64,000 nt of DNA, taken from NCBI RefSeq assembly GCF_006540305.1, contig NZ_BJOR01000001.1, positions 372,001 to 436,000 of the forward strand, in the 5' to 3' direction. Both the position numbers and the translations under genes were made by a program. Each line of letters opens with the position of its first letter. Position 1 is the stretch's first letter. This document shows, in pieces, positions 1-8,121 of this stretch. Below the pieces are notes generated by a model. That model worked only from the letters and a program-made list of their open reading frames with translations, made no database searches and was not told the origin of the DNA. The stretch comes from Streptomyces sp. 6-11-2. Lineage in GTDB: Bacteria; Actinomycetota; Actinomycetes; Streptomycetales; Streptomycetaceae.

Positions 1-351
1 CCCTGCCGCCATCGAGTGCTGCAACCGCGCGGAGCGGGCGCGCAGGTCCTCCTGGTCGCCGTCCTCGCCGCAGTACAGCACGAGATAGGCGTCGAGGCAG
101 TCCAGCGAGCGGCTGAGCGCCTCGGGCGCGGTGCAGTGTGCGTCGACCAGGGCCGCGCCGACTGCCTCGCCCTCCTCCGCGGCGAAGGCCCGGTCCCGTA
201 GCGCCGTGCTCAACCGGCGGGCGAGCGGCAGGAGTTGCTCCTCGAACTCCGGGCGGGTCAGCGACGTCGAGGTCACCGGGAAGACGGCCCGGCTCCAGAT
301 CGTCGTCAACCGGCGAAGTCTGCCCTCCGGCCCGTCCGGTCCCGCGATCAC
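1..351 (-). CDS. rmdA: N-terminal part of a c-di-GMP GGDEF/EAL protein (RmdA-like), cut by the window edge
   Basis: Only the first 117 residues are in the window; the frame is open to base 1. The GTG start at 351 overlaps the stop of the preceding methyltransferase gene (GTGA), so translation is probably coupled. The visible part is the conserved N-terminal region of Streptomyces PAS-GGDEF-EAL proteins (…LTTIWSRAVFPVT…, …LTRPEFEEQLLPLARRL…, …LDCLDAYLVLYCGEDGD…). No GGDEF or EAL motif is visible because the gene leaves the window. The pairing with a DUF574 methyltransferase and a Lipoprotein_15-type lipoprotein matches, from memory, S. coelicolor SCO0928 (RmdA, a c-di-GMP phosphodiesterase), hence the symbol. 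The RmdA identity is inference; membership of the c-di-GMP family is more secure. Confidence 0.7.
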   Translation of the reverse strand, partial: MIAGPDGPEGRLRRLTTIWSRAVFPVTSTSLTRPEFEEQLLPLARRLSTALRDRAFAAEEGEAVGAALVDAHCTAPEALSRSLDCLDAYLVLYCGEDGDQEDLRARSARLQHSMAAG

Positions 352-1160
352 GCCGTACGCCCCACGCCCGCGAAACCGGAGAAGGCATACGGGTCCTCGT
401 CCTCCGGCGCCGTACGCGGCCGCCAGTTCGGCATCGGCACCAGCCCGGGTTCCACCATGTCGTACCCCTCGAAGAACCGCGCGATCTCCTCGCGCGAACG
501 CATGATCAGCGGGTTGCGAATGTCCTTGTACACGTCCACCAGGGACCGGCTCCGCTTCACGGAAAGCGGGATTCCCTCGAACGCGGCATGGGTGAGGACG
601 AGCAGGCTGCCGGGCGCGAGCGCGTCGCGCAGCTCGGCCACCGCACCGTAGGGGTCGTCCGCGTCCTCCACGAAGTGCAGTATGGCAACGAGAAGGAGCG
701 CGACTGGCCGATTCAGGTCGATCAGCCGCCCCAACTCGGGGCTCGCGAGGATTTCCCCGGGCTTGCGCAGGTCGGCCGCGATCACGTCCGCGTCCTCGTT
801 GCCCGCCAGAACGGCCTTGCTGTGGCTGACGGCCACCGGGTCGTGGTCGACGTACAGCACCCGCGCGCCGGGCCGGGCGGCCTGGGCGACCTCGTGGACG
901 TTGCCGAAGGTGGGGATGCCGGACCCGATGTCCAGGAACTGGGTGATGCCCTCCGCCAGGGCGAAGTCCACGGCCCGGCGCATGAAGGCCCGGTTGGCCT
1001 GCATGATCTTGGGCAGCCCCGGCATCAACTCCATGGCCCTGCGGGCCGCTTCCCGGTCGACCTCGAAGTTGTGCGAACCGCCCAAGTAGAAGTCGTAGAT
1101 TCGAGCGACGCTCGGCATCGAGATGTCGATGCTTCGCGGAGCCCAGGCGGGACGCTCCAT
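348..1160 (-). CDS. SAM-dependent methyltransferase, DUF574 family
   Basis: About 270 residues, the usual size for the actinobacterial S-adenosyl methyltransferase (DUF574) family. Family hallmarks are present: SVARIYDFYLGGSHNFEVD near the N-terminus, ANRAFMRRAV, then the nucleotide-binding loop FLDIGSGIPT and the acidic VLYVDHDPVAV strand that would contact the SAM ribose. The ATG at 1160 follows GGAGAG at good spacing; a GTG at 1172 would add four residues. The methyl acceptor is unknown. The stop overlaps the start of the c-di-GMP gene, so the two form one operon and the methyltransferase may act in the same signalling context, although no direct link is visible. Confidence 0.9.
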   Translation of the reverse strand: MERPAWAPRSIDISMPSVARIYDFYLGGSHNFEVDREAARRAMELMPGLPKIMQANRAFMRRAVDFALAEGITQFLDIGSGIPTFGNVHEVAQAARPGARVLYVDHDPVAVSHSKAVLAGNEDADVIAADLRKPGEILASPELGRLIDLNRPVALLLVAILHFVEDADDPYGAVAELRDALAPGSLLVLTHAAFEGIPLSVKRSRSLVDVYKDIRNPLIMRSREEIARFFEGYDMVEPGLVPMPNWRPRTAPEDEDPYAFSGFAGVGRTA

Positions 1161-1329
1161 CCATCTCTCCACAGCGTAGGCGATCCGGTGTTCGAGCTGA
1201 GGCTACTGATCGCCCGCCGAACGGGCGAGCGGAAACGGAAATTGACCATCCGTTCCCGGTCACCACCTGCGCTTCCGACCTGCTCGTCGCACCCGCATCG
1301 CGGTGAATTGCCACGATCTGCACACACGG

Positions 1330-1368
1330 CGGACCGCCCCCTCCGTGCGGTACGGAGGGGGCGGTCCG
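1330..1368 (-). terminator. strong hairpin terminator after the lipoprotein gene
   Basis: A perfect 17-bp stem (1330-1346 with 1352-1368, CGGACCGCCCCCTCCGT and its complement) closes a 5-nt loop. It lies about 70 bp beyond the stop of the leftward lipoprotein gene and before the methyltransferase gene. It lacks a good U tract, as is normal for Streptomyces. Confidence 0.75.
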
Positions 1369-1381
1369 ATCTGGAGAGAGT

Positions 1382-1434
1382 TGGGGAAGTGGGGAAAGCG
1401 GGGGAAGTGGAGAAAGCGGGGAAAGCGGGGAAAG
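1382..1434. repeat. 9-bp purine-rich tandem repeat
   Basis: Six consecutive units of about 9 bp (TGGGGAAAG, CGGGGAAAG and variants) lie between the stop codon of the lipoprotein gene at 1441 and its terminator. One strand is purine-only apart from the unit boundaries. The repeat would be transcribed into the 3' untranslated region of the lipoprotein mRNA as a pyrimidine-rich tract. Confidence 0.8.
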
Positions 1435-1440
1435 CGACCC

Positions 1441-2379
1441 CTACTGCGGCGCGCCGATCGCCTTCCCGTCGGGGGAGACGGCGAACCATGTGCCGCCGAT
1501 GCCCTGGCCGTTGACGTCCCCGGGCGCCTCGTCCCCGGAAAACGTGTAGAGGGGCCAGCAGTTGATGGTCATCTGCTTGACGCCGTCGGGCCGGGTGAAG
1601 GGCATCATGCCCTTCTTCAACACGCCCTTGGTGTCGCTGACGGCAACGGGCGCCACGGCCGGCCACTTCTCCAGGCAGGAACCGGTGCAGGCGGAGACCG
1701 ACTTCGGCCACGCCTGGTCCTTCGAGAAGCGGTAGACCGTCATGCCGTTCTTGTCGACGACGACATCGCCCAGTTCGGTCTTCTTCACGGACAGGCCCGG
1801 CAGGTTCACCAACGAGGCCTTCTTGCCGTCGGGCGCCAGCGCGAACCACTTGCCGTTCACGCCCTGGCCGCTGGTCTCGCCGGCCTTGGTGTCCTTCGCG
1901 TAGCGGTAGGCGGGCCACCCGGCGATGGTCAGCTGCTTGCTGCCGTCGGCGCGGGTGACCTCGCCGAGCAGGGCCTTGTCGATACCGGCGCCGGCCGTGG
2001 CGTCGTCGGCGGGAACCGGCGGCCAGGCCGTGGCGCAGTCGGCGTCGCAGGTGGACTTGGGGGGCTGGGCCGTGTCCGCGTCGAAGCGGTACAGGGTCAT
2101 CCCGGCGCTGTCGGTGACCACCTTGCCCAGCTCCGCGTTGGCGGAGACCGCGAGTTCCCCGGCGGCCTTGGCGGCACCCTGCTGACCGTCGGCGCCGTAA
2201 CCGTTGCCGACGCCGGTGTCGGCACCGGTGCCGACGCTGCCGAAGCCGCCGGCCGCGGCGGTCGCACCCACGTTCTGACTGCCCGCCGAAGGGACGCTTT
2301 CCTGACCGCACGCCGTCGTCAGCGCCAGCACGGCCGCGGCCGCCGCCACGAGTGAGGCGCTCCGCCAGGAGGTGTTCAT
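1441..2379 (-). CDS. secreted lipoprotein with two Lipoprotein_15 repeats (SCO0930 family)
   Basis: 312 residues starting at the ATG at 2379, preceded by GGGGAG; an upstream in-frame ATG at 2454 is less likely because it would bury the signal peptide. Residues 1-23 form a lipoprotein signal peptide ending LALTTAC with the acylated Cys at 24. The mature protein has two related halves, each with a (G/N)GMT(L/V)YRF strand, a Cys-bearing segment (CDADCATAWPPV and CTGSCLEKWPAV) and a GxWFA(L/V)(A/S)PDGK end. This is the PF03640 'secreted repeat of unknown function'. It should be anchored outside the membrane. The function is not established; paired Cys residues suggest disulfides. Confidence 0.88.
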   Translation of the reverse strand: MNTSWRSASLVAAAAAVLALTTACGQESVPSAGSQNVGATAAAGGFGSVGTGADTGVGNGYGADGQQGAAKAAGELAVSANAELGKVVTDSAGMTLYRFDADTAQPPKSTCDADCATAWPPVPADDATAGAGIDKALLGEVTRADGSKQLTIAGWPAYRYAKDTKAGETSGQGVNGKWFALAPDGKKASLVNLPGLSVKKTELGDVVVDKNGMTVYRFSKDQAWPKSVSACTGSCLEKWPAVAPVAVSDTKGVLKKGMMPFTRPDGVKQMTINCWPLYTFSGDEAPGDVNGQGIGGTWFAVSPDGKAIGAPQ

Positions 2380-2638
2380 CGTCAACTCCCCATAATCAAA
2401 AGGGTGTTGCAGCGCCCTACTGCGCCGCCGCACGACACTGGGTACGCATGGCACCGATGGTTGTGTTCAATCGCGGCAGAGATTTTTTTCCGGAACCCGT
2501 GACACGTTCCGCGCCATTCGTACGCGCGTGCCCATCGGCGGCGCCGCGCCGGCCCACCGATCAAACCCTCCGGCCTGCGGCATCCCACCTTCGGGGCAAT
2601 CCGCGTCCACCGCGGCGTGCCACGGTCCACGACACCTC

Positions 2639-3259
2639 ATGATCTTGCTCGTGCAACGACCCGAACCGACACGATCCGCCCTGGTGCTGCGGGTGTTGGC
2701 GCCGGCACTGCTGGCGTGGACGTGTGTGGGCGGAGCCGCCCCGGCCGCGGCCGACGCCTGCGCGTACGCCTCCACGGGCCCGGACGGCACGGAGGCGGTG
2801 GCGATGGCCGGCAGCGGCCCCTGGCCCTCCTTTCCGCCTCTTCCGCCGCCGTGCCCGCGGCCGACCCCGCCGCCCAGCCCGAGTCCCACCCCGACACCGA
2901 CGCCCACACCCACACCGACGCCCACGCCGCCTCCGCCGCCCACGCCGGCACCGCCGCCGAAGCCGACGCCCACCCCCAAGCCCGAGCCCAAACCCCCGCG
3001 CCCGGCCCCGGCCGCCCCGCAGCCCCGGCCCACTCCCCCACCGCCCCCACCGCCCGCACCACCCCCGCCACCCGCACCGCCGGCCCCGAAGCCGGCCCCC
3101 GAGCCCCGTCCCCGCCCGTCCGTGACGCCGGTGACCTACCCGCGCCACCACACCCAGCCGCACCGGCCGACACCACGGCGCAGCCCCTCACCCCTCACCT
3201 ACGTCCTGCTCATCGCGGTGCCCGCACTGGCCGCCGTGGCCGCGCTCCGCCCGCGCTGA
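2639..3259 (+). CDS. secreted proline-rich tail-anchored protein
   Basis: About 206 residues from the ATG at 2639. A signal peptide (ALVLRVLAPALLAWTC… ending near ADA) is followed by a proline-dominated low-complexity region of roughly 110 residues with PTPTPTPTP and PPPPPAPPPPPAP stretches. A basic linker follows, then a C-terminal membrane helix (YVLLIAVPALAAVAALRPR). It is probably a surface protein spanning the wall with its tail in the membrane. No LPXTG sorting signal is present. It lies 17 bp upstream of the DUF4239 gene and is probably in one operon with it. Confidence 0.7.
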   Translation: MILLVQRPEPTRSALVLRVLAPALLAWTCVGGAAPAAADACAYASTGPDGTEAVAMAGSGPWPSFPPLPPPCPRPTPPPSPSPTPTPTPTPTPTPTPPPPPTPAPPPKPTPTPKPEPKPPRPAPAAPQPRPTPPPPPPPAPPPPPAPPAPKPAPEPRPRPSVTPVTYPRHHTQPHRPTPRRSPSPLTYVLLIAVPALAAVAALRPR

Positions 3260-3276
3260 CCCCCTGGAGGAACCCG

Positions 3277-4041
3277 TTGTCGGAATGGCTTGTTCTCGTT
3301 CTCGCGATGCTGGCCGCCTGTGCGGTGGTCGTGGTCATCACCCTCGTGCGGCACCGCACGAAGGCCGTGGACGACGATCCCACCGAGACCCCGGACGTCA
3401 TCGAGTACATGACCATGTGGATCGGCGTGGTCTACGCCATCGTGCTGGGGCTGGCCATCGCCGGTGTCTGGGAGGCGCGCGTCGCCGCCCAGGACCACGT
3501 GCAGGCGGAGGCCCAGGCACTGCACGAGGTCTCCGAACGCGTCCGCGTCTATCCGCCCGACGTGCGCGACCGCATCCGCGCCGACGTCGACACCTACGCC
3601 GGACACGTCGTGACCACCGAGTGGAAGACCATGGCCGACCACGGCCGTGTCACCCAGCGGGGCGACGAGCTGCTCGGCCGCGTCCGCGCCGACGTCACCG
3701 ACTACCAGCCCAAGTCGGACTTCGAGGCGCAGGCCTACCAGCCGCTGGTGGACCAGGTGGCCGCCGCCGCCCAGGCCCGCACCGCACGCGCCGGCTCCAT
3801 GGGGGCGACGATGCCGGGTGTGGTGTGGTTCGGTCTGATCTCGGGGGGCGTCATCACCATCGGCATGGTGTTCGCGCTCCAGATCCGGCGCACGAGAAGG
3901 GAACTGATCCTCGCCGGGCTGTTCTCCGCGCTGATCACCTTCCTCCTCTTCCTGATCTGGGACTTCGACGCCCCCTACAGCCGCGGGGTCTCGGCCACCG
4001 CCGGGCCGTTCCTGGACCTGTTCCCCCATCTGACACACTGA
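3277..4041 (+). CDS. bestrophin-like (DUF4239) integral membrane protein
   Basis: 254 residues from a TTG start at 3277 with the ribosome binding site CTGGAGG six bases upstream; no better ATG or GTG exists in frame. There are two N-terminal membrane helices (SEWLVLVLAMLAACAVVVVI and MWIGVVYAIVLGLAIAGVW), a soluble helical segment with …AEAQALHEVSERVRVYPPDVRDRI…, and two C-terminal helices (VVWFGLISGGVITIGMVFAL, LILAGLFSALITFLLFLIW). This is the DUF4239 layout, distantly related to bestrophin channels. The transport function is unproven. Confidence 0.85.
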   Translation: MSEWLVLVLAMLAACAVVVVITLVRHRTKAVDDDPTETPDVIEYMTMWIGVVYAIVLGLAIAGVWEARVAAQDHVQAEAQALHEVSERVRVYPPDVRDRIRADVDTYAGHVVTTEWKTMADHGRVTQRGDELLGRVRADVTDYQPKSDFEAQAYQPLVDQVAAAAQARTARAGSMGATMPGVVWFGLISGGVITIGMVFALQIRRTRRELILAGLFSALITFLLFLIWDFDAPYSRGVSATAGPFLDLFPHLTH

Positions 4042-4202
4042 CGGCCCCGTGTGAATCCCCTGTGCGGCCCAACCGTTGCCCCGTTCGCCCGAGTGCAATC
4101 GCGCCGGAACGCACACCTCCCTAGCGTTTTGGTCAGCGAGGCGCATACCCGGCACAAGCGGAAAAGGTCCGCTGCTGCTCCTCGGGGACCGGAGGACCCA
4201 CC

Positions 4203-4634
4203 ATGCGCGTAATAGGTGTCGTATCGGCCGCACTGCTGGGCGTCGGCGCCCTCACCTTCTGCGCGCCAGCCGCCGTCGCCAGCGGCGGTGACGGCCGCAC
4301 CTACGGCAACGGGGGCGGCGACAGCCGTTCCTACGGAGGCGGAGGCGGAGGCGGAGGCGGTAACGAGGAGCGCTACGGCGGCGGGGGCGGCAGCTCCTAC
4401 GGCGGCAACGGCCGCTCCGGTTACGGCGGTGACGACGAGGGGAGCTTCGGCGGTCGCGGCGGTGGCGGTGGCGGTTCGGAGCACTTCAAGCACGGCGTCC
4501 GCGCGGGCGTGGGCGGGAACGTCGCCGGCTTCGATCTCAAGCAGATCGGCCTGGGCACCGCGCTCATCGGCGGCTCGATCGGCACGGCGTACCGCCTCTC
4601 CCGCCGGCGCACCGGCGAGGAGGGCACCGCCTGA
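4203..4634 (+). CDS. secreted glycine-rich tail-anchored protein
   Basis: 143 residues with ribosome binding site GGACCGGAGG upstream of the ATG at 4203. A signal peptide (residues about 1-27, MRVIGVVSAALLGVGALTFC…) precedes a low-complexity Gly/Ser/Tyr region (YGGGGGSSYGG, YGGDDEGSFGGRGGGGGG). A C-terminal hydrophobic segment (IGLGTALIGGSIGTAYRL) ends in an Arg-rich tail. It is a probable cell-surface structural protein and has the same tail design as the two neighbouring surface proteins and no LPXTG motif. Function unknown. Confidence 0.72.
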   Translation: MRVIGVVSAALLGVGALTFCAPAAVASGGDGRTYGNGGGDSRSYGGGGGGGGGNEERYGGGGGSSYGGNGRSGYGGDDEGSFGGRGGGGGGSEHFKHGVRAGVGGNVAGFDLKQIGLGTALIGGSIGTAYRLSRRRTGEEGTA

Positions 4635-4655
4635 CCGTGCCCTCTCCCTCGGGAC

Positions 4656-4697
4656 AGGCCTTCGCCCCGGATCTCTCCAGGTCCGGGGCGAAGGCCT
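4656..4697 (+). terminator. hairpin terminator after the Gly-rich gene
   Basis: A 16-bp perfect stem (AGGCCTTCGCCCCGGA at 4656-4671 with 4682-4697) starts 22 bases beyond the stop of the rightward gene. Confidence 0.7.
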
Positions 4698-4766
4698 TCC
4701 GGTGTACGCGGCCCAGGGGCGAAGGCCCCGCCGGCAGGAAGGCCGACGGCCCCGCCGGCAGAAGGA

Positions 4767-4800
4767 GATCCGGCCCCGCACACGAGAGCGGGGCCGGATC
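4767..4800 (-). terminator. hairpin terminator for the leftward repeat-rich protein gene
   Basis: A 13-bp perfect stem (GATCCGGCCCCGC at 4767-4779 with 4788-4800) with an 8-nt loop lies 16 bp beyond the stop of the leftward gene. With the hairpin at 4656-4697 it separates two convergent genes. Confidence 0.7.
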
Positions 4801-4815
4801 CGGAGTACGGAGCCG

Positions 4816-6129
4816 TCAGGAGCGCTTGTCGGACCGGCGCCGCATCCAGAGCACGCCGCCGCCGACGGCACCCGCCGCCATCAGCCCGCCGCCGATGGCC
4901 ATGTCGGTCGGGGTGGCACCGGTGATGGTGCCGCCGCCCACTCCGCCGCGGACACCGCCGACGACGGTGAAGGCCTCCGGCCGGGTCAGCCGCCGGCCGT
5001 TGCAGTCGACCGTGATGTCGTACGTCCCGGGACGTGCGTCGTCGCGGATCGTCACGACACCCCTCGCGCGCTCGCCGGCGCCGTCGAACGGCCGCAGTGT
5101 CGACCGGGAGAACACGGTCGACGACATGGTCCCGCCGTTGCGGCAGCCGTCGATCGTGACCACCAGCTGACCGCCGCGGGCGATCACGCCGGGCGAGGGA
5201 ACGATGCTCTGGACGCCACCCGGGCCATGGCCGGACGCGCCGCCGAGACCGGTACCCGGACCGACCCCGGAACCGCCACCCGTTCCGACGCCGGGCGCCG
5301 CCGCTCCCTCACCTCCCTTGTCGACGAGGCCCCCCAGACCGCCGACCCCCGCGCCCTCGCCTCCCTTGTCGACGAGGCCCCCCAGTCCATTGGGGCCGAC
5401 GGGGCCAACGAAGTTCTCGCCGAAGTTCCCACCAAAGTTCCCGCCGAAGTTCCCGCCGAAGTTCCCGCCGTAGCCGCCAACGCCAACGCCGACACCGGGG
5501 AACTCGCCGAACCGGTCCCCCCGACCACCACCACGGAACTCACCGAACCCGCGGAACTCACCGAACCGGTCCCCCCGACCGCCACCACGGAACTCACCGA
5601 ACCCGCGGAACTCACCGAACCGGTCCCCCCGACCGCCACCACGGAACTCACCGAAGCCACGGAACTCACCGAACCGGTCCCCCCGACCGCCCCCTACAGG
5701 ACCGAATCCGAATCCAGGTCCTACTCCCGTCCCGAACCCCGGACCCACTCCCGTCCCGAATCCAGGTCCTACTCCCGGTCCGAACCCCGGACCCACTCCC
5801 GTCCCGAACCCCGGGACCACACCCGTCCCGAACCCCGGGACCACACCCGTCCCGAACCCCGGGACCACACCCGTCCCGACCCCCGGTCCCACTACCGTGC
5901 CTCCTCCCGGTCCCACTACCGTGCCTCCTCCCGGCCCCACTCCGGGACCTCCACCTGCACCGCCTCCCTGGCCCCCGCCCACGCCGCCGTCCCGTGTGAT
6001 GCCGAGGACTTCGCTGCCCTTCGCCCCGGCCGCCGGGGCGGCGAGCCCGACCGCGGCGACCGCCGCGGCCAGCACCACCAAGGAGGCGGAGGGGGCCGAG
6101 CGGGCTTTAGGGGTACGAGTAGTACGCAT
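4816..6129 (-). CDS. secreted repeat-rich tail-anchored surface protein
   Basis: 437 residues from the ATG at 6129 (RBS GGAGG five bases away). After a signal peptide (ASLVVLAAAVAAVGLAAPAAGAKG) comes a Gly-rich repeat region: 8-residue GTGVVPGF/GTGVGPGF units, then 18-residue units containing GRGDRFGEFRGFGEFRGG, then NFGGNFGG and GGLVDKGGEGAG repeats. A globular region (VVTIDGCRNGGTMSS…, …GTYDITVDCNGRRLTRPEAFTVV) with two Cys follows. The protein ends in a Gly/Ala membrane helix and the basic tail RRRSDKRS. The C-terminal layout matches Streptomyces proteins encoded beside class F sortases, but no LPXTG is present. Repeat number may vary between strains. Confidence 0.75.
   Translation of the reverse strand: MRTTRTPKARSAPSASLVVLAAAVAAVGLAAPAAGAKGSEVLGITRDGGVGGGQGGGAGGGPGVGPGGGTVVGPGGGTVVGPGVGTGVVPGFGTGVVPGFGTGVVPGFGTGVGPGFGPGVGPGFGTGVGPGFGTGVGPGFGFGPVGGGRGDRFGEFRGFGEFRGGGRGDRFGEFRGFGEFRGGGRGDRFGEFRGFGEFRGGGRGDRFGEFPGVGVGVGGYGGNFGGNFGGNFGGNFGENFVGPVGPNGLGGLVDKGGEGAGVGGLGGLVDKGGEGAAAPGVGTGGGSGVGPGTGLGGASGHGPGGVQSIVPSPGVIARGGQLVVTIDGCRNGGTMSSTVFSRSTLRPFDGAGERARGVVTIRDDARPGTYDITVDCNGRRLTRPEAFTVVGGVRGGVGGGTITGATPTDMAIGGGLMAAGAVGGGVLWMRRRSDKRS
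5500..5690. repeat. 54-bp coding tandem repeat
   Basis: Tandem units of 54 bp (18 codons) inside the surface protein gene, about 3.5 copies. The marker CCGGTCCCCCCG recurs at about 5512, 5566, 5620 and 5674. The units encode GRGDRFGEFRGFGEFRGG-like blocks. Confidence 0.85.
5811..5880. repeat. 24-bp coding tandem repeat
   Basis: Nearly identical 24-bp units encode GTGVVPGF on the minus strand. Diverged copies of the same unit extend to about 5704. Confidence 0.8.
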
Positions 6130-6462
6130 GTGATCCTCCGCGGAAGGTGCCCCGGGGACCCGTACCCGGTCGATCGGTGAGAAAGCACCTCCCGCAACCG
6201 ACCCTCGGACGCGCTCCACGCGGGCGCATTTCGGGGCTGGTCCGTCTCGGTGAGCGAATCCACCAGGACTTTCACCCCATTGAATATCGGCGCAGGTCAC
6301 GGACCGTCAGAAATGCCCCTTCCGGACCGCCTCGGATGGCGCACGGCAAAATATCGCCGCCACCCGTTCGCGTGCGTCCCGTCGCCGGTCGCGCGCGCTG
6401 GACTTAGCGTTTCTCGCATGCGCTATTGACGCGGCGACGGCCGTGTCGAGAGGGGATGCCGA

Positions 6463-7137
6463 ATGCCTGCGAGAGAGCTGACCGGATTCGTCGAGGAGGA
6501 GCGGGAGCGACCGAGGAAGCGCGCACCGTGGGGCGTGATAGCGCTTGCCCTGCTGACCGGACTCGCCCTGATCCGCAACGGCTCCGGGGAGTTCGACGTC
6601 GGCCCGCCCCAGCCCGCGACGGCGGCGGCGCCGGACATCAGGCACACGCCGCTCCCCTCGGGCGGGATCCTGCAGCCCCTGTCGCGCTCGGTGCCCGACC
6701 GGGTCAGGATCCCCGTCCTCCAGATCGACGCGCCCATCACCCCGGTCGGTGTGGACTCCGACGGCTGGGTCGCCGCGCCGCCGCCCGCGGACCCGAATCT
6801 GGCCGGCTGGTTCAACGGCGCGGTCACGCCCGGGGAAAAGGGCACTTCGGTCGTCGTCGGCCATGTAGACAACGATGCGGGACCCGCCGTGTTCTACGGA
6901 CTCGGCGCCCTGCAGAAGGGAAACCGCGTCGAAATCAACCGCCAGGACGGGAAAACCGCCGTATTCGAGGTGTACGGCGTCGAGGTGTTCGCGAAGAACG
7001 ATTTCCCCGGAGACCGTGTGTACGGCTCGAAGGGCACGCCGGAACTGCGGGTCATCACCTGCGGCGGCGGTTACACGAAGCAGAACGGATATCAGGGGAA
7101 CGTCGTCGTGTTCGCCCGCCTGGTCGAGGTCCGCTGA
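6463..7137 (+). CDS. class F sortase
   Basis: 224 residues, ATG at 6463 with GAGAGGGG upstream. One N-terminal membrane helix (WGVIALALLTGLALIRNG) places the catalytic domain outside. The catalytic residues are visible: His in SVVVGHVDN, Cys in LRVITCGGGYT, and a following Arg candidate near the C-terminus. This is the class F pattern of high-GC Gram-positives (TCGGG rather than TLTTC). Sortases join surface proteins to peptidoglycan or to each other. The nearest candidate substrates are the tail-anchored proteins at 2639, 4203 and 4816, none of which has a classical LPXTG. Confidence 0.9.
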   Translation: MPARELTGFVEEERERPRKRAPWGVIALALLTGLALIRNGSGEFDVGPPQPATAAAPDIRHTPLPSGGILQPLSRSVPDRVRIPVLQIDAPITPVGVDSDGWVAAPPPADPNLAGWFNGAVTPGEKGTSVVVGHVDNDAGPAVFYGLGALQKGNRVEINRQDGKTAVFEVYGVEVFAKNDFPGDRVYGSKGTPELRVITCGGGYTKQNGYQGNVVVFARLVEVR

Positions 7138-7145
7138 GCGGACCC

Positions 7146-7167
7146 CGGCCCGGCGGGCGCCGGGCCG
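7146..7167. terminator. short hairpin between convergent genes
   Basis: A GC inverted repeat (CGGCCCGGCG with CGCCGGGCCG) sits just after the sortase stop and before the stop of the convergent deacetylase gene. Confidence 0.5.
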
Positions 7168-7182
7168 TGCGCGCGGCCCGGC

Positions 7183-8025
7183 TCAGGTGTACTCCCGGCG
7201 CGGCACGGTGAAGTGGTGCCCTTCGTCGAGGAGCTTGGGAAGGTAGTCGCGCAGCGCGCGGACGGTCTGCGAGCGGTCGCCCCCGGCGTCGTGGGAGAGC
7301 ACCACGACCCCGGGGGCGGCGCCGTGCTCGATCCGGCGCACGATGACGCCGGTGCCGGGGGCGGTCCAGTCGAGGCTGTCGACGCTCCAGGCCAGCGGTT
7401 CCATGCCCAGGTCGGCGTTGATCCGGAACACGTCGCGGTTCCAGGCACCGTAGGGGGCACGGAACCACAACGGCCGCTCGCCGTAGGCCTTTTCGATGAG
7501 GTCGCTGGTGCGCTCGATCTCGGCGCGGATGCCGCGGCGGCCGAGGCGGGTGAGCAGCGGGTGGCTCCAGGTGTGGTTGCCGACGACGTGTCCCTCGTCG
7601 GCCATCCGGGCCAGCAGGTCCCGGTTCCAGTCGGCCATCTCCCCGCAGACCATGAACGTCGCCCGGACGTCGTACTTGGCCAGGGTGTCCAGGACGTGCG
7701 GGGTGAAATCGGGGTGGGGTCCGTCGTCGAACGACAGCATCATCGTGTCGCCACGGCCGGAGAAACGCAGGATCGGCGTGGTCCGCACCTTGGCGGGCAG
7801 CGGCGCGGCCCGCTGCGGGACGTCACCGGCCAGGGGCCGCAGACGGTAGGCGGAGGAGTTGAGGGCGACGCGCGCCTCGGGGCCCGCGGCGGGGGCGGGC
7901 GGTACCGGAGTGTCGGAGGAACCGGAGAGCAGCAGACCGGCCGTGCCGGCCGCTCCCGCCGCTCCGAGGGCGACGGCCCCGGCGAACAACGCCCGGCGTC
8001 GCGTGAGCAACTGATCCTTCTGCAT
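7183..8025 (-). CDS. polysaccharide deacetylase (NodB/CE4 family), exported
   Basis: 280 residues. The N-terminus LLTRRRALFAGAVALGAAGA is a Tat-like or Sec signal with a twin Arg. The CE4 motifs follow in order: SFDDGPHPDFTP (catalytic base and metal Asp), HTWSHPLLT (metal His pair), RAPYGAWN, DSLDW and VVLSHDAGGDRSQT. All catalytic residues are present, so it should be an active N-deacetylase of peptidoglycan or another N-acetylated glycan in the wall. It is convergent with the sortase gene. Confidence 0.9.
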   Translation of the reverse strand: MQKDQLLTRRRALFAGAVALGAAGAAGTAGLLLSGSSDTPVPPAPAAGPEARVALNSSAYRLRPLAGDVPQRAAPLPAKVRTTPILRFSGRGDTMMLSFDDGPHPDFTPHVLDTLAKYDVRATFMVCGEMADWNRDLLARMADEGHVVGNHTWSHPLLTRLGRRGIRAEIERTSDLIEKAYGERPLWFRAPYGAWNRDVFRINADLGMEPLAWSVDSLDWTAPGTGVIVRRIEHGAAPGVVVLSHDAGGDRSQTVRALRDYLPKLLDEGHHFTVPRREYT

Positions 8026-8121
8026 GACTCATCAGTGTCCGGGCCTTCCGCCTCTCCACCGGCACGGTGCCACGAAAGCACCCGCCCGGCCCAGCGCCCG
8101 GCGGCAGTTGTGCGCGGTGCC

